Assembly: GCF_027942865.1 (NCBI RefSeq)
Contig: NC_134516.1
Coordinates: 24,945,322-25,009,321, forward strand
Origin: Odontesthes bonariensis
Taxonomy: Eukaryota > Chordata > Actinopteri > Atheriniformes > Atherinopsidae
DNA length: 64,000 nt
Direction of reading: 5' to 3'
Shown: one piece after another, positions 31,600-43,120 of the stretch
Numbering within the stretch: the stretch's first letter is position 1
Layout: each line of letters opens with the position of its first letter
Program-made: the position numbers and the translations under genes
Notes under the pieces: generated by a model
Database searches by the model: none
The model's input: only the letters and a program-made list of their open reading frames with translations
What the model was told of the DNA's origin: nothing

Positions 31600-32370
31600 G
31601 AAACACTTAGGTTGATCTGGTGATAAGGCTTATTCACCATTACATTATTTAGGATGTTCCATGTGCGCTTCATATTATTTTGATTTATTTGTAACATTTT
31701 ATCATAATGTTGCTTCTTTGCTTGCCTCAACATGTTGGTCAGCCTGTTTTTGTACATCTCAGCGTTTTTCAGCAACCTCTGTTCTAGTTTTGATGAAGTC
31801 TCCATAAAGTTTATTTTTCTTCTTACATGCATTTTTTAATCCCTTTGTTATCCGAGGTTTCTCAGCATAACTATGCTTATGTGAACATAAACCTGTTGGA
31901 CAGTGTTTATCATGGAGAGATAAATAACAGTTGAAGAATGAATTGTCTGCAGTGTTTACTTCATCTGTATGAAACTCATTCCACTCTTGTTTTAAAGCTC
32001 ATTTCTGAAGCATTAATTGCTTTAACAGTCCTTACCCTTTCATATCTACGCTTTTCTGTTTTCTTCCTCTGTAGTTGATCATTAAATGTTGCAAATACAG
32101 CTAAATGATCACTTACATCACTTATTACCAAACCACTATTTATACCAGTGTCCAAGGAATGTGTAAAAATGTTGTCAGTTAATGTTGCACTATCTGTGGC
32201 TCCTCTGCTCGGCTTTGTGATCAGTGGATACAAGCCTCTACCGTATAACGCAGCCAAGAAATCACAAGTTTGTTTAGGAGTATGTACCTTTAAGAGGTCC
32301 ATGTTGAAATCACCACAGATCACAAGTGTTTTATTATCTGCTATAATTGTCTGTTTCAACGCTTCAGTCT
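31600..32370 (-). mobile_element. LINE endonuclease/linker fragment
   Basis: The minus frame from 32359 has the APE-type endonuclease signature LVICGDFNMDLL, TDNIFTHSLD and VSDHLAVFATF. A second frame 31832-31596 carries the basic linker preceding RT (QRLLKNAEMYKNRLTNML, KKQHYDKML). Stops and frame changes separate them. The RT is absent, and the clade is uncertain (CR1/L2/Jockey-like). Confidence 0.62.
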
Positions 32371-33262
32371 TGTGCCTCTTGTTTAAAACTTAATAACAAT
32401 TGCAGGCTTGGATTTGTTATCCTTTCATGCAAAAGTGCAGCAAGCTGATAATTGTTGATTTTCAAGATGAATGTCCTTACTTGCCTTGAAGTGAACCACT
32501 TGTTCATTTACATCCTCCACTCAACCTGATAGGCATTAAATACTGTGTCTTCTGAGCTGGTTTGGTGGTTCAACAACAAAACAAATGTAATGAAGTTTTA
32601 AAACTGCAGCGAAAGAGATGGAATGAATGGAGATCTGACACATTACGAACTACAGGACAGTTAGGATTATCTGTTGTTTGCATGGAGATAAAACAGGTTT
32701 TAAAGGTGTTGCAGCTAACATTCAGAAACACTTGGTGTAACTCCAGAGCACCAGAGCCTCTGACCAAAAGAGAAGCTAATATAAACTTATTTACCTGAAG
32801 AACTTCAGCAGCTCATAAGGCACTTTATCTGGAGAGTGGGTGGCTCTGGTCTTATCTGGCTCTTTGCTAGAGGCCTTTTAGGCCAGAGGATGTGAGCTCT
32901 TAGGATTACCATGACCTGGATGAGTGAGAATCTTCATCAACATGCTGTGTGTGCTGATGCTAACTGTAAAGATGTGAAGCTCAGACAGGAGAGCTGCTTG
33001 TTGTATGAGGACACAGTGTGTGTCTTATATGGAGGTGGAAGCCTGGCTCAAATATAGAAATCATTTCTTTGTATGTTACTGATTTAAATGTGTCCTCTCA
33101 GTGGCTGTGAAGTACTGTCAGTAATACTGAGCGGGACTCTGCATTGATGGAGATGTGTCTCCCTCTGGTGGCGAATAGAGGAACTGCATGATGTCAGTTT
33201 GATGAAGCGTTCAACTAAAGGAGGAAGTGAAAGTCTTCCAGTGGTTCCTGCAGAATCCTGAC
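32371..33262. other. No gene recognised
   Basis: Short frames only; none has a recognisable domain. Confidence 0.4.
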
Positions 33263-33575
33263 TCACTGGATGGTTTCCTGCCATGAAAAAGCTCCGTCTG
33301 CAGAAGACGAGCAGAACGGAGCCAGCGGGCCTGATGCTGCAGATGTGCTGAACACCACAGATGCAATGGTTGGGACAAAGATGGTTGTAGAGAAGACACA
33401 GAGGAGTGAAGGCCAGCTGTAGAAAGAAAAGCACCTCCAGATCTGCTGTCTGATGCTGATATCAGTGAAAATGGGCTTCTTCTTCTCCTGTCTGATGATG
33501 TGCTCAGTAATTTCAGTGATACGTCCCTCAGGTTCAGCCTGGGTTGGTCTGGTGAACACCTTTACTTTCTCTCAC
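33263..33575 (-). other. Possible unidentified coding exon with a membrane segment
   Basis: On the minus strand an open stretch reads KVFTRPTQAEPEGRITEITE, then a basic segment QEKKKP and a hydrophobic segment around WPSLLCVFSTTIFVPTIASVVF. It ends at a splice-donor-like CA|GTGAGT near 33262. I do not recognise the family and cannot place a convincing acceptor. Confidence 0.25.
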
Positions 33576-33914
33576 AGCCTGCTGTGTTTTTCACTGACTG
33601 ATTCCATCTGAGTTATGAAGGCAAAACAGGAGAAAAACATCTGGATTGGACTGATGTGTGTGTGTCCCGTTACTTTAGAAAGCCTGAACTTATAAAGGTT
33701 CCTATGGTGACCATGTGTTCTGATAGTGTTGTATGAGTTTTATAAACTCTGAGGTGTCAAACAGAAGCTGTGAACATTACAAGTGTCGCTGCTGCCTCCA
33801 GAACCACTTCCGCTACACCGGCTTCAGGAGCCAGTAGGAACTTTGTCCGTCTCTGATTCGATTTTAAAGTGTAGATAGCGCGACTGTGCCTCTCCGAAGC
33901 GCAGATGGCGTGAC

Positions 33915-34356
33915 CATAGTGACATAAAGAGACTTCTTTTAGAGATCCCAAGGTCGAGATCTAAACAGTGGGGTGATCGTTCCTTTGCCATAGACTGTGG
34001 AACAAACTGCCCCCTGGCATCCGCACCATCACTGATCTCGGCCTTTTTTAAATCGAAGTTTAAGACCCACCTTTTTAGACTGGCGTTCGAACTCTGATTA
34101 GGGCCACAATGCATCCATTCTATCTGCTCTTTTTTAATTATAGTAATTTTACACAAAGTTTATTCAATCCATTTTATTGCACTTGTGGAAGGCTTTTAAT
34201 GCCCTGCAGCACTTTTAGCACTTTTACCATTTCTGAATGGTGTTTTATGTTTTGTTTTATGTATTGTTGTTTTTATCCTGTTGTAAAGCACTTTGATTAC
34301 CAGTTGGCTATTGTAAAGGGCTATATAAATAAAGTTTGATTGATTGATTGATTGTA
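33915..34356 (+). mobile_element. L2-type LINE 3' end
   Basis: The plus strand encodes the L2 C-terminal tail (FKSKFKTHLFRLAFEL) followed by an untranslated stretch ending TGTAAAGGGCTATATAAATAAAG and a (TTGA)n tail. It differs clearly from the L2 copies at 6440 and 23612. Confidence 0.68.
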
Positions 34357-35071
34357 TTGTCTATGCCCCGTTCTCTCCCGTTATATGGATATCTAATACT
34401 CTTCCGAAGGATGCCGACTTTCACCAAACTGTTATCGGTGAGTAGATGAACGTATTCTATGCCAGAAATAAGGTCCAGGTTTAAAGAAAAAAAAAACTTC
34501 CCCTTTAATGCAAAACAATCAGTCAGAAACTGGAGTTGGAGGAACCCATGAAATGTAGATCAGGGCCTATTACACACTAAATACTGCAAGTCCTGCAAAA
34601 CAGTTTTTATACACACTTTAATATTTACAAATCACACAAACACCAAAGAACCATTCAGGGTCATATAAGCAAGCAACAAGTGTCCATCAGAATGCAATAT
34701 ATATGAGCTCCAACTCAGTGGGCCAGAATTACAAAGAGATGAGCAGAGAATCCACTAAAGTGTTGCACATTCCAGGACTTCACTCCACATCAGAACACCC
34801 AGGGAAGATGGGGAGCTATAACCAGGTCAGAACAAGCCTGTCAGTGAAATGTGGTAAATGTTAAGACCAGACTTTGAACTGCTGTTCAAGTTTACCTGTT
34901 GTTTCCTTCATTCATTTTCTCCTTATTTTGATCTTTTTTCCAGAACTACTTGGTCGAAAGGTGTAAAACATTAAAAGTACTGGGTTAAAGTTAGAAAAGC
35001 ATCATGTTTAGGAAATAAAATACACTTTTGGGGCAAAAACTTGGCCAACAAGACCAGGAGTTCCTGCCTTG
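34357..35071. other. No gene recognised
   Basis: AT-rich, no domain or repeat structure seen up to the inverted end at 35072. Confidence 0.4.
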
Positions 35072-35165
35072 TTGGGTTATTGGTTTCCCCATTTCCCCGC
35101 GGTGTCTTAGACATTCTCTGGTTGCGTGCGCACATTCTGCGCATACGTGCATGAAGGCTGTATTA

Positions 35166-35819
35166 AGGCTGATTCTTACTCGGCGCGACCTCGCTCATAC
35201 TAGCTGGTCGCAAATGGCGCAAACGGTCACGTGTCCCAAAATTCCGCCACGCCCCCCGTCGCAAGCTAGAAAATCCTCGCGCGGCGCAAGGGCGCGCACA
35301 CAACTTTTTTTCTGACTTCACGCGCGCTCAACTGGAAACAGCTGACCAAGAAAAAGAAAAAATGAACACTGCAGAGACCGTGGTGACCGAGACGGTGCGC
35401 CTCTACAAACATCTGTACAACACGTCTATGAAGTTACACTGGGACAACGTTTGACAAAGTTCGTCTTGTTGCAAAGGACAAACATTCCACCTTCTCTTCT
35501 GTTTTTGCCGCAGCCGCTTAGCTCTGAGATACATATACAGTTCTACACCCAGAGTAAATTCATTCCGCATCAGATGTGCCAGCCTCTGCTGACGTGACAC
35601 CACAGATGGCATTGTGTATGCTTTCTTCATATGCTTTTCAGCTTGTTTCCTCAACAGTGACGCTCGCTGGTCCGGAGAGAACTGCAAATGTGACGCATTC
35701 TCGGCGCAAACTGCGCTTATGAGCTGAAGGAACTGTGAAGGGGCTGGCGCTTTCGATGACGTCATTAATGGTTCTCGAGCCAGAACAGTTGCGCGTTTGC
35801 GCCGAGTATGAATCAGCCT
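35166..35819. mobile_element. PIF/Harbinger non-autonomous element (654 bp)
   Basis: Ends AGGCTGATTCTTACTCGGCGC and its inverse GCGCCGAGTATGAATCAGCCT (one mismatch) are flanked by the 3-bp target TTA on both sides (35163-35165, 35820-35822), the Harbinger rule. On the plus strand ATG 35361 opens a MADF-like start (ETVRLYKHLYNTSMKLHWD). On the minus strand a 120-codon frame ends in a HARBI1-like N-terminus (YLRAKRLRQKQKRRWNV). Both genes are deleted after their starts, as in an internal deletion derivative. Confidence 0.75.
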
Positions 35820-35852
35820 TTAGCGTTCCCATGATCCTCAGCGACAGTTACC

Positions 35853-36213
35853 ATGGGGAAAGATGAAACAGACCGGTCCTCGCACCAAAAGTGGAAGCTA
35901 CAGAAAGTTCCACGGTATGGTCCAGAGCACGTTATAATGGCCTCACTCCAGCCATACATCCATATAATCAATGATATGTTCATGAATGGAGAGACACATC
36001 ATGATATCTCACAGAAATGGCAAGAAATGGGTGTGCAGCGGGGATGCTCTAAGAGCAGTGTCCGGAGACTGCTTGCAAAAAACAGCATTCTTGGAGCGGC
36101 CATCCTACCCATAGACACCCATAGAGTATTCAACATGCCAGAGCACTGTGCGGCGTATTCCTGTGCAAATCGGCAGACGATTGCGAACAGGGTCGGGGGA
36201 TTACTTTTCACAA
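35853..36213 (+). CDS. HTH segment and THAP first exon
   Basis: From ATG 35853 the frame gives a basic start, then IINDMFMNGETHHDISQKW and CSKSSVRRLLAKNSI, a helix-turn-helix pattern. A second in-frame ATG at 36135 begins MPEHCAAYSCANRQTIANRV, the N-terminus of a THAP domain with its C-x4-C ligands. The exon leaves at TTCACAA|GTGAGA (36213/36214). The first segment could instead be a separate short gene ending into the THAP start. Later THAP exons were not found in the window. Confidence 0.5.
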
Positions 36214-36834
36214 GTGAGATTCAACATTATTATTGGTTGTATTTTGTGAATAAAATATTATTGTACTGTACTTATGTCCGCCAGCGAAATCGTAGCCAGC
36301 AAACATTAAGCTAAGCTATGGTTATAGCCGGTGTTCACCCGGCTATTAGGCCAACGGAGACTTTATAAATCATAAATTCCATAACACAGGCTTAGATTAC
36401 AACTGACACAAGAATGCTATTGTAGAAATAATGCAAATATTGGTGGTATAACATTGACCAGCAAATTTTACAGCTGACACAGGCTGAATTGTTCACATGT
36501 AATTCTTTTATCCTAACAAGAGTAAGATACCTCTCATGTCTCACACCCACCCCACTTACTTAAAAATACAGACAACACAACATCTGACTGTAGAATAGTT
36601 TGCAAACAAGCTTACTAACACTTTCAGCAGCTTTGGTTTATTATCAACAGTTTGTTGACCCTAACCCTCTTAAGAAATGTGAAGGCAGAAGAAGGAAGAA
36701 AATAAGCTTGACCTCCTTTTTAAAATGTTTTTGTGTTGACTTTGTCGAATCTCACGTTTATATTTTGAAGGTTTCCCAAAGACAAAGATATGAGGAAGAA
36801 GTAGGAAGTTGTAATTTAGATTTTTTGTCGTAAA

Positions 36835-36990
36835 GTGGGTGTTACTGACGTCATCCTCGTGCTACTACCACAGACAGCCCACAAACCTGCTGCCTATTTA
36901 TTCATTCGGCTAAAATTCAAAATGACAGTAACCCGGATTTTTTTAAGTAAGCGACGCACCTCCACATTATCGTATGTATTATATTTTATA
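36835..36990. mobile_element. Relic of the TTAA palindromic element family
   Basis: This matches the centre of the element at 40702-41356 (ACTGACGTCATC, CAGACAGCCCAC, TATTTATTCATTCGGC, GTAAGCGACGCACCTCCAC) but lacks both arms' ends. Confidence 0.6.
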
Positions 36991-37454
36991 TATCGTATGT
37001 CTTTTGCAAAATAACCTATTTTACATCACATATGTTACCAGGATATTATATTACTGTTAAGCCTACTATGAATATTAAAATACGCTGAATCATGTGTCTC
37101 GTATCATGCCTACATATATGAATTTTGCAGAAACAAAACCCCCGGGAAAATTAGTTTTGTATTCAAGCGAGTTATGATTGATGAGCTGACACTTCATTGC
37201 ACCAGCCAGCCAGATTGCACTGAGTGGAGCGGATGACCGGGAAACCAATAACCCAAGAACGTAAATTAGATTTATTATTTCGTTTTAGTTTCCCTGTTTG
37301 TTAAATGTTCTGTTTTGTGTTGGAAAAAGGGAGAACAAACACCAATTCCCTTTTTTTGGTCATACAGAAAAACGGGAAAACAAAATATGGAGTCGTTATT
37401 TAGTTTTTCGTTTGCCAGATTCAATGGAATAGTTGAATGATCGGATGATACACA

Positions 37455-37690
37455 GACCGAGCAGCCTGAAGACCTTTGATCCTGCGACAGCCAATCAGAG
37501 CAGCCTGAAGACCTTTGATCCTGCGACAGCCAATCAGAGCAGTCGGAAGATGTTTGATCCTGCGACAGCCAATCAGAGCAGCCTGAAGACGTTTGATTCT
37601 GCGACAGCCAATAACAGCAGTCGGAAGATGTCTGATCCTGTGACAGCCAATCAGAGTAGCCTGAAGACGTTTGATTCTGCAACAGCAAAT
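37455..37690 (+). repeat. 39-bp CCAAT minisatellite, array 1 (about 6 units)
   Basis: Units read approximately GACAGCCAATCAGAGCAG followed by CCTGAAGACCTTTGATCCTGC. Some units are altered (GTCGGAAGATG, CCAATAACAGC). Confidence 0.9.
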
Positions 37691-39412
37691 CACATGATGA
37701 CGTGATTAGTTAACTGAAAATATTTTCTTTTTTGGTTCATAATTGTTAATGGTTTCTTTTTGTGGTTATTTTGTTAGTTAGTTAGTTAGTTAAGTTAGTT
37801 ATAGTTATGAAAGGGAATGTTTGAATTGCTACCAATGTGTGTGCGTGTTATATAGTTCTGTTAAGATTGTGTTTTGAATCAAGTGTTTGTAGTTGTTTGT
37901 ACTATTTTGTTTACTGGGTACTCCTTTGGTTCCTGAGTTGTGCGTTTGGGTTCAAGTGCTAGTTCTATTAGTTAAACACATGCCACACAGACATGAGTTG
38001 TTTTGTTTTAACACATTCAAACCATTAAAATGGTACTCCACTTTGTCCACACACCTGCAACATTTTGGCTCCAAAGGAGCAAAATGCAAGGTCACATTAC
38101 AGGGTCTGAGATGTTCACTCTTAACTGTAGGCTATGTCAGGGTGTATTTTACTGTAATCTCCAGCAATCCTGCCATGGGCCCAACAGTGAGGAGGACCAC
38201 CACATTGTCTAGATTGAACAATCTAGACACCAAACTGCTGAGCACCTTGTATTGAGAGCCCGCTGGGACCTGCACTGAGGCAGACAGGAAGAGGCTTCAG
38301 TGGGTAATCAAAGCAGTAGTAGTATTAGCTAAATGAAGGAACAACATGAATAAGAAAAATCAGTGGAACTCTGTTATTTTATGTCAGGGACACTTTGTTT
38401 TGTCCATTTCTCAACATATTCTTATTCCCAATCATACAAGGCTGTAAGACAAACATAATAAATCCCTGGAATAAGGGTGAAGCTTGTCCGCTGACATGTA
38501 TACATACACAACTGCCATGAGCAAAGAGCAAAAGTTGGGGGGAGTTTCGCGTATTACATGGTAAGTGTCGCGGCGAGTTATGCTGTAAGACTGGAGAAGG
38601 TGGGAATTGGCCAGGAGTTAGGCTACACTGGAAGTCCGGGCAAAGTAGGAAATAAGTGAACGGAATGTACACTCTAATACACAGTCAGTATTGTGAAGTG
38701 TTACCTAAAGTCCTCTGTCATTGTACAGAGACGCTATGATTTGCTTGTACAGCACCTAAAAAAAAAACCTCACTGTTGTCTATATTCATAGACACACCCA
38801 GCCTCGCTTTCAATATAACACAAGCACTCACATTCTATAATTGCCATCAGCAAATTATATGAAAATAATATAAAACATCTTTTAAGAAGAAAAAAAAAGA
38901 CGGTTGTTGCTCTCGTTTATTTAGTTTTAAGGTTAGTAGATGTGCAATGTTCAGCTGTCAGAAATGAAAGGCTAGCCTAATCTTTTGTCATATTTGGCTG
39001 TGATCACTTTTTTGTAGCCTATCATAATTTATATAGCCTATTATGTTCTCCCAAACAACCAGCTGTTGTAGTTCCACTTAACTAAAATAAATGCAGTCTA
39101 CTACCTACAATGGGTGTATAAAAAGCGGAAATATGTTTGATATTAAATAAGCGCGCTACTTTTATTTTGGCGTTACTTCCGCTTCCGGTCTGCCCGCCGT
39201 CATGTTCGAATGTAAGAAACGAAAAATGAAAAAAGTCATTTCCAAAAAACAAATTTTGTCCGTTATTTGATTTTGGTTTTTCGTTTTTTTAGGAAGACAG
39301 AAAAATCCGTTTTTGGTTTAAAACGAAAAAAGGAAAAAGGACAGCTATTTCCGTTTTTTCATTTTTTCGTTTTGACAGAAAAACGGATTATACTTTGGTA
39401 CCCGGACCCGAC
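37690..39412 (+). repeat. Spacer 'B' copy 1 (~1.72 kb)
   Basis: This block recurs at 48620-50336 and, truncated, at 48056-48570 and 53762-54817. It begins CACATGATGACGTGATTAG and ends with A/T-rich self-complementary DNA around GACAGAAAAACGG and GGTACCCGGACCCGACAGCC. A frame of about 120 codons (37893-38255) is kept open in all three full copies but resembles nothing I know. The block contains a hairpin GTCTAGATT/AATCTAGAC near 38206. Confidence 0.8.
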
Positions 39413-39664
39413 AGCCAATCAGAGTAGCCTGAAGAACTTTGATCCTGCGACAGCCAATCAGAGTAGCCTGAAGACCTTTGATCCTGCGACAGCCAATCAG
39501 ATCAGCCTGAAGACCTTTGATCCTGCGACAGCCAATCAGAGCAGCCTGAAGATCTTTGATCCTGCGACAGCCAATCAGATCAGCCTGAAGACCTTTGATC
39601 CTGCGACAGCCAATCAGAGCAGCCTGAAGACCTTTGATCCTGCGACAGCCAATCAGAGCAGCCT
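39412..39664 (+). repeat. 39-bp CCAAT minisatellite, array 2 (about 6-7 units)
   Basis: Six to seven units, with GATCAG and GAGCAG variants after the CCAAT. It ends exactly where block A begins. Confidence 0.9.
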
Positions 39665-39723
39665 GTTATGTTGTTTGGAGCTGTAGAAGAGGTATAAAAA
39701 TAGCGTTTTGTAGCGGTGACATG

Positions 39724-40453
39724 AGCCGCTTTCGGACAGACAGTTCTAAGAAAGTAGTTATCAGAACTACCCTCCTCGAATTTCGTTCTGATAACTATCC
39801 TTCCCCGGCGGAACTATTTCAGTCTGCATTCGCACATGAGTCGGGACCTGATAGGGACTGATGCGCCGCACGCAGCCGTCTGCTTCAGTGACGTGTTAGC
39901 CGTTAGCCGTTAGCGCTACATTCAAACACAAAACAAAACGGTAAAAGTAAGGAGAGTAGAAAAAACACCACCAAGAAGCTAATATGGAGAGCGGGGAGGC
40001 CACCGTGTTTATGGTCTGCATGATGGTGATATTAATCATGGACAATCACATCAGGCGTCTAATATCGAGGCTGGAAGAGCTCACAGAGAGAGTCAGGACT
40101 CAGGAGATACTTTTTTATTTCATGAAGGAAGAAAGGAGAGCAGAGCGCTGCAGACAAATGAGACCAGTGTAAGTTTAACTTATTAAACACCCGCTGGTTG
40201 TGTCTGTGTCATATGAGGAAACATTTCAGCCGTGATAGAATTACATGGGGCGTAGCTACCAACCACCAAACACCTCCCTTAGATTAGTTCTATAGAACTA
40301 TGAAAAGACCCGACCTCGGAGAAGGAGCTAAATAGTTATAGGAACTGAGGGAGAAAGCCCCGAGTTCCTGTATGTCCGAACACGGGAGAAAACGGCCCCG
40401 CGGATTAAAAGGTTATTAGAACTCCCAAAGGTTCCTACAGTCCGAAAGCGGCT
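39724..40453. mobile_element. 730-bp DNA transposon with 14-bp perfect ends, ATG target
   Basis: AGCCGCTTTCGGAC at the left is perfectly inverted at the right (GTCCGAAAGCGGCT). ATG is duplicated at 39721-39723 and 40454-40456, and the uninterrupted target GACATGATATG is present in A copy 2 (44293) and, slightly changed, in copy 3 (47554). It carries one small gene-like frame (39984). The superfamily is not assigned; 3-bp targets suggest the PIF/Harbinger (IS5-like) group, but ATG is not the usual TWA. Confidence 0.75.
39984..40169 (+). CDS. Small first-exon-like frame within the ATG-target transposon
   Basis: ATG 39984 opens about 62 codons: an acidic start, the helical stretch MVILIMDNHIRRLISRLEEL, then a basic end (KEERRAERCRQMRPV). 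It meets a splice-donor-like CCAGT|GTAAGT at about 40170. It may be the first exon of a transposase whose remainder was deleted. Not recognised. Confidence 0.35.
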
Positions 40454-40701
40454 ATGATATGCCTCTCTCACTTCCAGGCTAACGACTTTTGGCTAAAAAC
40501 GGTCAAATCGAAATTCTCAGAACACATCCAAATGACATGATTTTGATGTCAAATCAACATATGTACTCCCAACATCCCGTAAATGGATCTAAAGTGCATT
40601 TTACTCCGGATTATCCCTTTAATCAACTGAAGTACAGCCTTCCTCCTTGCACAATAATGTGGCCCAAAGATGAACAGGCTGGAGGAGAAACCCTCACTTA
40701 A

Positions 40702-41356
40702 AGGATAAGACCGGTTTTTTGACATTGGGCCCTTGATTTCACATTATAGCATGATGTTCTACTCACCCCTGCTTGTTGTTGAACATTTGGAGCTGTTCCG
40801 AAGATATTCGCGAGGCGTCTGGCTGCTCTCTTGAGATATTCGGCCATGAAACGGTTTCCTATGGGCAAGCTTATACAGGCACAAACTATGCTGTTTATAA
40901 TTTATTAATTACTGTACATTAGCACTGATAACGTGGAGATGCGTCGCTTACTTAAAAAAATCCGGGTTATTGTAATTTTGATTTTTTCGTTGTAAAGCGG
41001 GTGTAACTGACGTCATCGGCGTTCTACTACCGCAGACAGCCCACAGACCTGCTGCCTATTTATTCATTCGGCTAAAATTCAAAATTAGTAACCCGGATTT
41101 TTTTAAGTAAGCGACGCACCTCCACGTTATCAGTGCTAGTGTAGAGTAATTAATAAATTATAAACAGCATAGTTAGTGCCTGTATAAGCTTGCCCATAGG
41201 AAACCGTTTCATGGCCGAATATCTCAAGAGAGCAGCCAGACGCCTCGCGAATATCTTCAGAACAGCTCCAAATGACCAACAACAAGCAGGGGTGAGTAGA
41301 ACATCATGTTATAATGTGAAATCAAGGGCCCAATGTCAAAAAACCGGTCTTATCCT
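40702..41356. mobile_element. 655-bp palindromic (foldback) element with TTAA target
   Basis: Two arms of about 280 bp are inverted copies of each other around a ~100-bp centre. The ends are AGGATAAGACCGG and CCGGTCTTATCCT. TTAA is duplicated at 40698-40701 and 41357-41360, and single in the empty sites of A copies 2 and 3 (44537-44540, 47798-47801). TTAA targets are used by Kolobok and piggyBac; the AGG end fits Kolobok better than piggyBac's CCC start, but this is inference. No coding capacity. Confidence 0.8.
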
Positions 41357-41360
41357 TTAA

Positions 41361-41690
41361 CCCCTGAAACCACCTCTGCAGCTGTCTGAACAGCGCCTCC
41401 AGTCTGGGACATTGGACAAAGAGGTGGTAGACTGTCTCTGACCGAGGGCAGAACGGACAGCCATCCCCTGTGCCAGGATCGAGGTGCACCAGATACCTGT
41501 TTGTAGCTATGGCCCCATGTACGATCCTCCACTGGATTTCTCCTGTCCGTTTGTCGACAGGAGGTTTGTACAGGGACCGCCAACAGCCTTCAGGGGAAGG
41601 TCCCATGCCAAAAAACTCTGTCCACTTTGATGCCTTTAAACCTACCAGGGTGCGCAGGTTCCCAACTTTAATGCTGAGGAGATAGAGAGA
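41361..41690 (-). mobile_element. Tx1/L1-type LINE C-terminal fragment (A copy 1)
   Basis: The minus strand reads VDKRTGEIQWRIVHGAIATN, then CPFCPRSETVYHLFVQCPRL, the zf-RVT finger at the end of Tx1-like LINE proteins. In copy 1 the frame is cut by the TTAA element. Confidence 0.72.
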
Positions 41691-42028
41691 AAAGGATCCT
41701 TTTGGTCAGAAGTATCTGCCAGTCCTTCAGCAGAAGGATCCTTTCGGTCCTTCGATGGTTTCTTCATGTCCATTTCTGAGTTTGTCTTCTCCTGTAGTCG
41801 TGCCTGTAATGTTGGCGATGCCTGAGGGGCTGTCTTGACTGTTTGCCATAAACGTCCGTTTTCAAAATAATCAACTCACCGGAGTGGTTACTGGTGTTCA
41901 CTGGTAATCCAAATCAAATTTCGTTGCGAAAAGTTGCTTCTGTCGTGTTTTATTTGGCAGCTCGTTCACGCTCGCACTATTTTCTTAGCGGTGGCGGAGT
42001 AGTATCAACGAACATCCAGCACAAAATG

Positions 42029-42334
42029 TCAAATAAAACACTCAGAAAACTCAGAATTTAAAACTTTAAAAAACACAAGAGGTTTGTGGGAATTTGAAGC
42101 AATAAGATCAGAGAAATATTTTCTTTTGGCCTCTTTCACAGAGGACTGATATCGACGCCAACAGTCACCCAATATTTGCAGAGACACTTCCAGTTTATCC
42201 TTATTCCACTTAAGCTCAGCTCTGCGACACACCTGTCTCGCATTGCGAGTTGTTTCATTCAACCAGGGCTCTGGTTTAACTTTATGCTGCCTGCTTTTTA
42301 ATGGAATGTAAAGGGGGCAGATTTTGATGGCCAT
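42029..42334 (-). mobile_element. LINE linker fragment (A copy 1)
   Basis: The minus frame includes PEPWLNETTRNARQVCRRAE and SVKEAKRKYFSDLIASN, the region between endonuclease and RT of fish L2/CR1-type LINEs. Neither catalytic domain is present. Confidence 0.62.
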
Positions 42335-42602
42335 CGCGATCTGAATTGCGCCAATCTTTGGCGGAAATTCTCAGTTCAAGCAACGTTTGGCGACTACACC
42401 GTCAGGCAGTCAACATGATGTGCAACACATAGTAAAAACAGTATAAAAACACACAAAAGTCGGAACGGCTGACAGAGCGCCTCACACACTGGCGCCATCT
42501 TACTAACTGTTACTAACAAAAGAGATACCATGACTGTTGGAAAGATTGTGCAGCATGAATCTCGATCACGTAACGTCTACTTGTTAGGACAAATTACTAA
42601 CA

Positions 42603-42835
42603 AGTAGTGAGCGAGCGAGCGAGCAAGCGGGCGAACAAGCGGCAAAGCGTGCGAGCAAAGCAGGCGAACAAGCGGGCAAGCAAGCGGGCAACCAAGCGGG
42701 CGAGCTCAAGCGGGCGACCATGCGGGCGAGCAAGCGGGCGAGCAAGCGGGCGAGCAAGCGGGCAAGCTCAAGCGTGCGAGCAAGCTACAACTAAGCGGGC
42801 GAACAAGCGGGCAAGCAAGCAGGCAAGCTAGTATA
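42603..42835 (+). repeat. 12-bp minisatellite (GAGCAAGCGGGC)n, A copy 1
   Basis: Imperfect 12-bp units (GAGCAAGCGGGC, GAACAAGCGGGC, CTCAAGCGGGCG). The plus strand is open and encodes an Ala/Ser/Arg/Lys repeat, which is a by-product of the unit length. Confidence 0.85.
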
Positions 42836-43120
42836 CATCTTGAGGAGGGGGTTCTATTTATAAACTCTGGAGATATCATTTTGTGATGTCATCTATGATA
42901 ACATCACATTGATGTCACTGATGACATCGCTGTGATGTCATCTATGACATTCCATCTTGTGAATATTGCTTTTGTGATGTCATAACATTTCTGTGCTGTT
43001 GTCATCACACAATTGTGGAACTGAAAACATTATTTCACTCCGTTATTGATTTTCCAGAGAATGAATCCGTTATTCATGTTGGTCAGTTTTACTGAAAAAT
43101 GTCGCAGTTTCTGTCCATGA

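Larger units (their letters stand above)
35072..37256 (+). mobile_element. Candidate DNA transposon with 18-bp inverted ends and a THAP/HTH gene
   Basis: TTGGGTTATTGGTTTCCC at 35072-35089 is repeated in perfect inversion at 37239-37256. Inside lies a plus-strand open frame with an HTH segment and a THAP first exon (35853-36213), the domain set of P-element/Kolobok-type transposases. A Harbinger element (35166-35819) is nested near the left end, and a relic of the TTAA palindromic family sits at about 36835-36990. No target duplication was found at the outer ends, and no catalytic domain was seen, so autonomy is doubtful. Confidence 0.42.

Noticed and set aside
37275..37690. Minus-strand frame with CSDWLSQD repeats
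   Set aside because: Antisense reading of the 39-bp minisatellite.
37455..37690. CRISPR-like array of regularly spaced repeats
   Set aside because: The 39-bp units are contiguous with no unique spacers, in a eukaryotic genome context.
40698..40701. TTA (3-bp) target duplication for the palindromic element
   Set aside because: Comparison with the empty sites shows that only a 4-bp TTAA duplication makes both ends symmetrical.
42607..42831. Ala/Ser/Lys/Arg repeat protein
   Set aside because: Translation of the 12-bp minisatellite.
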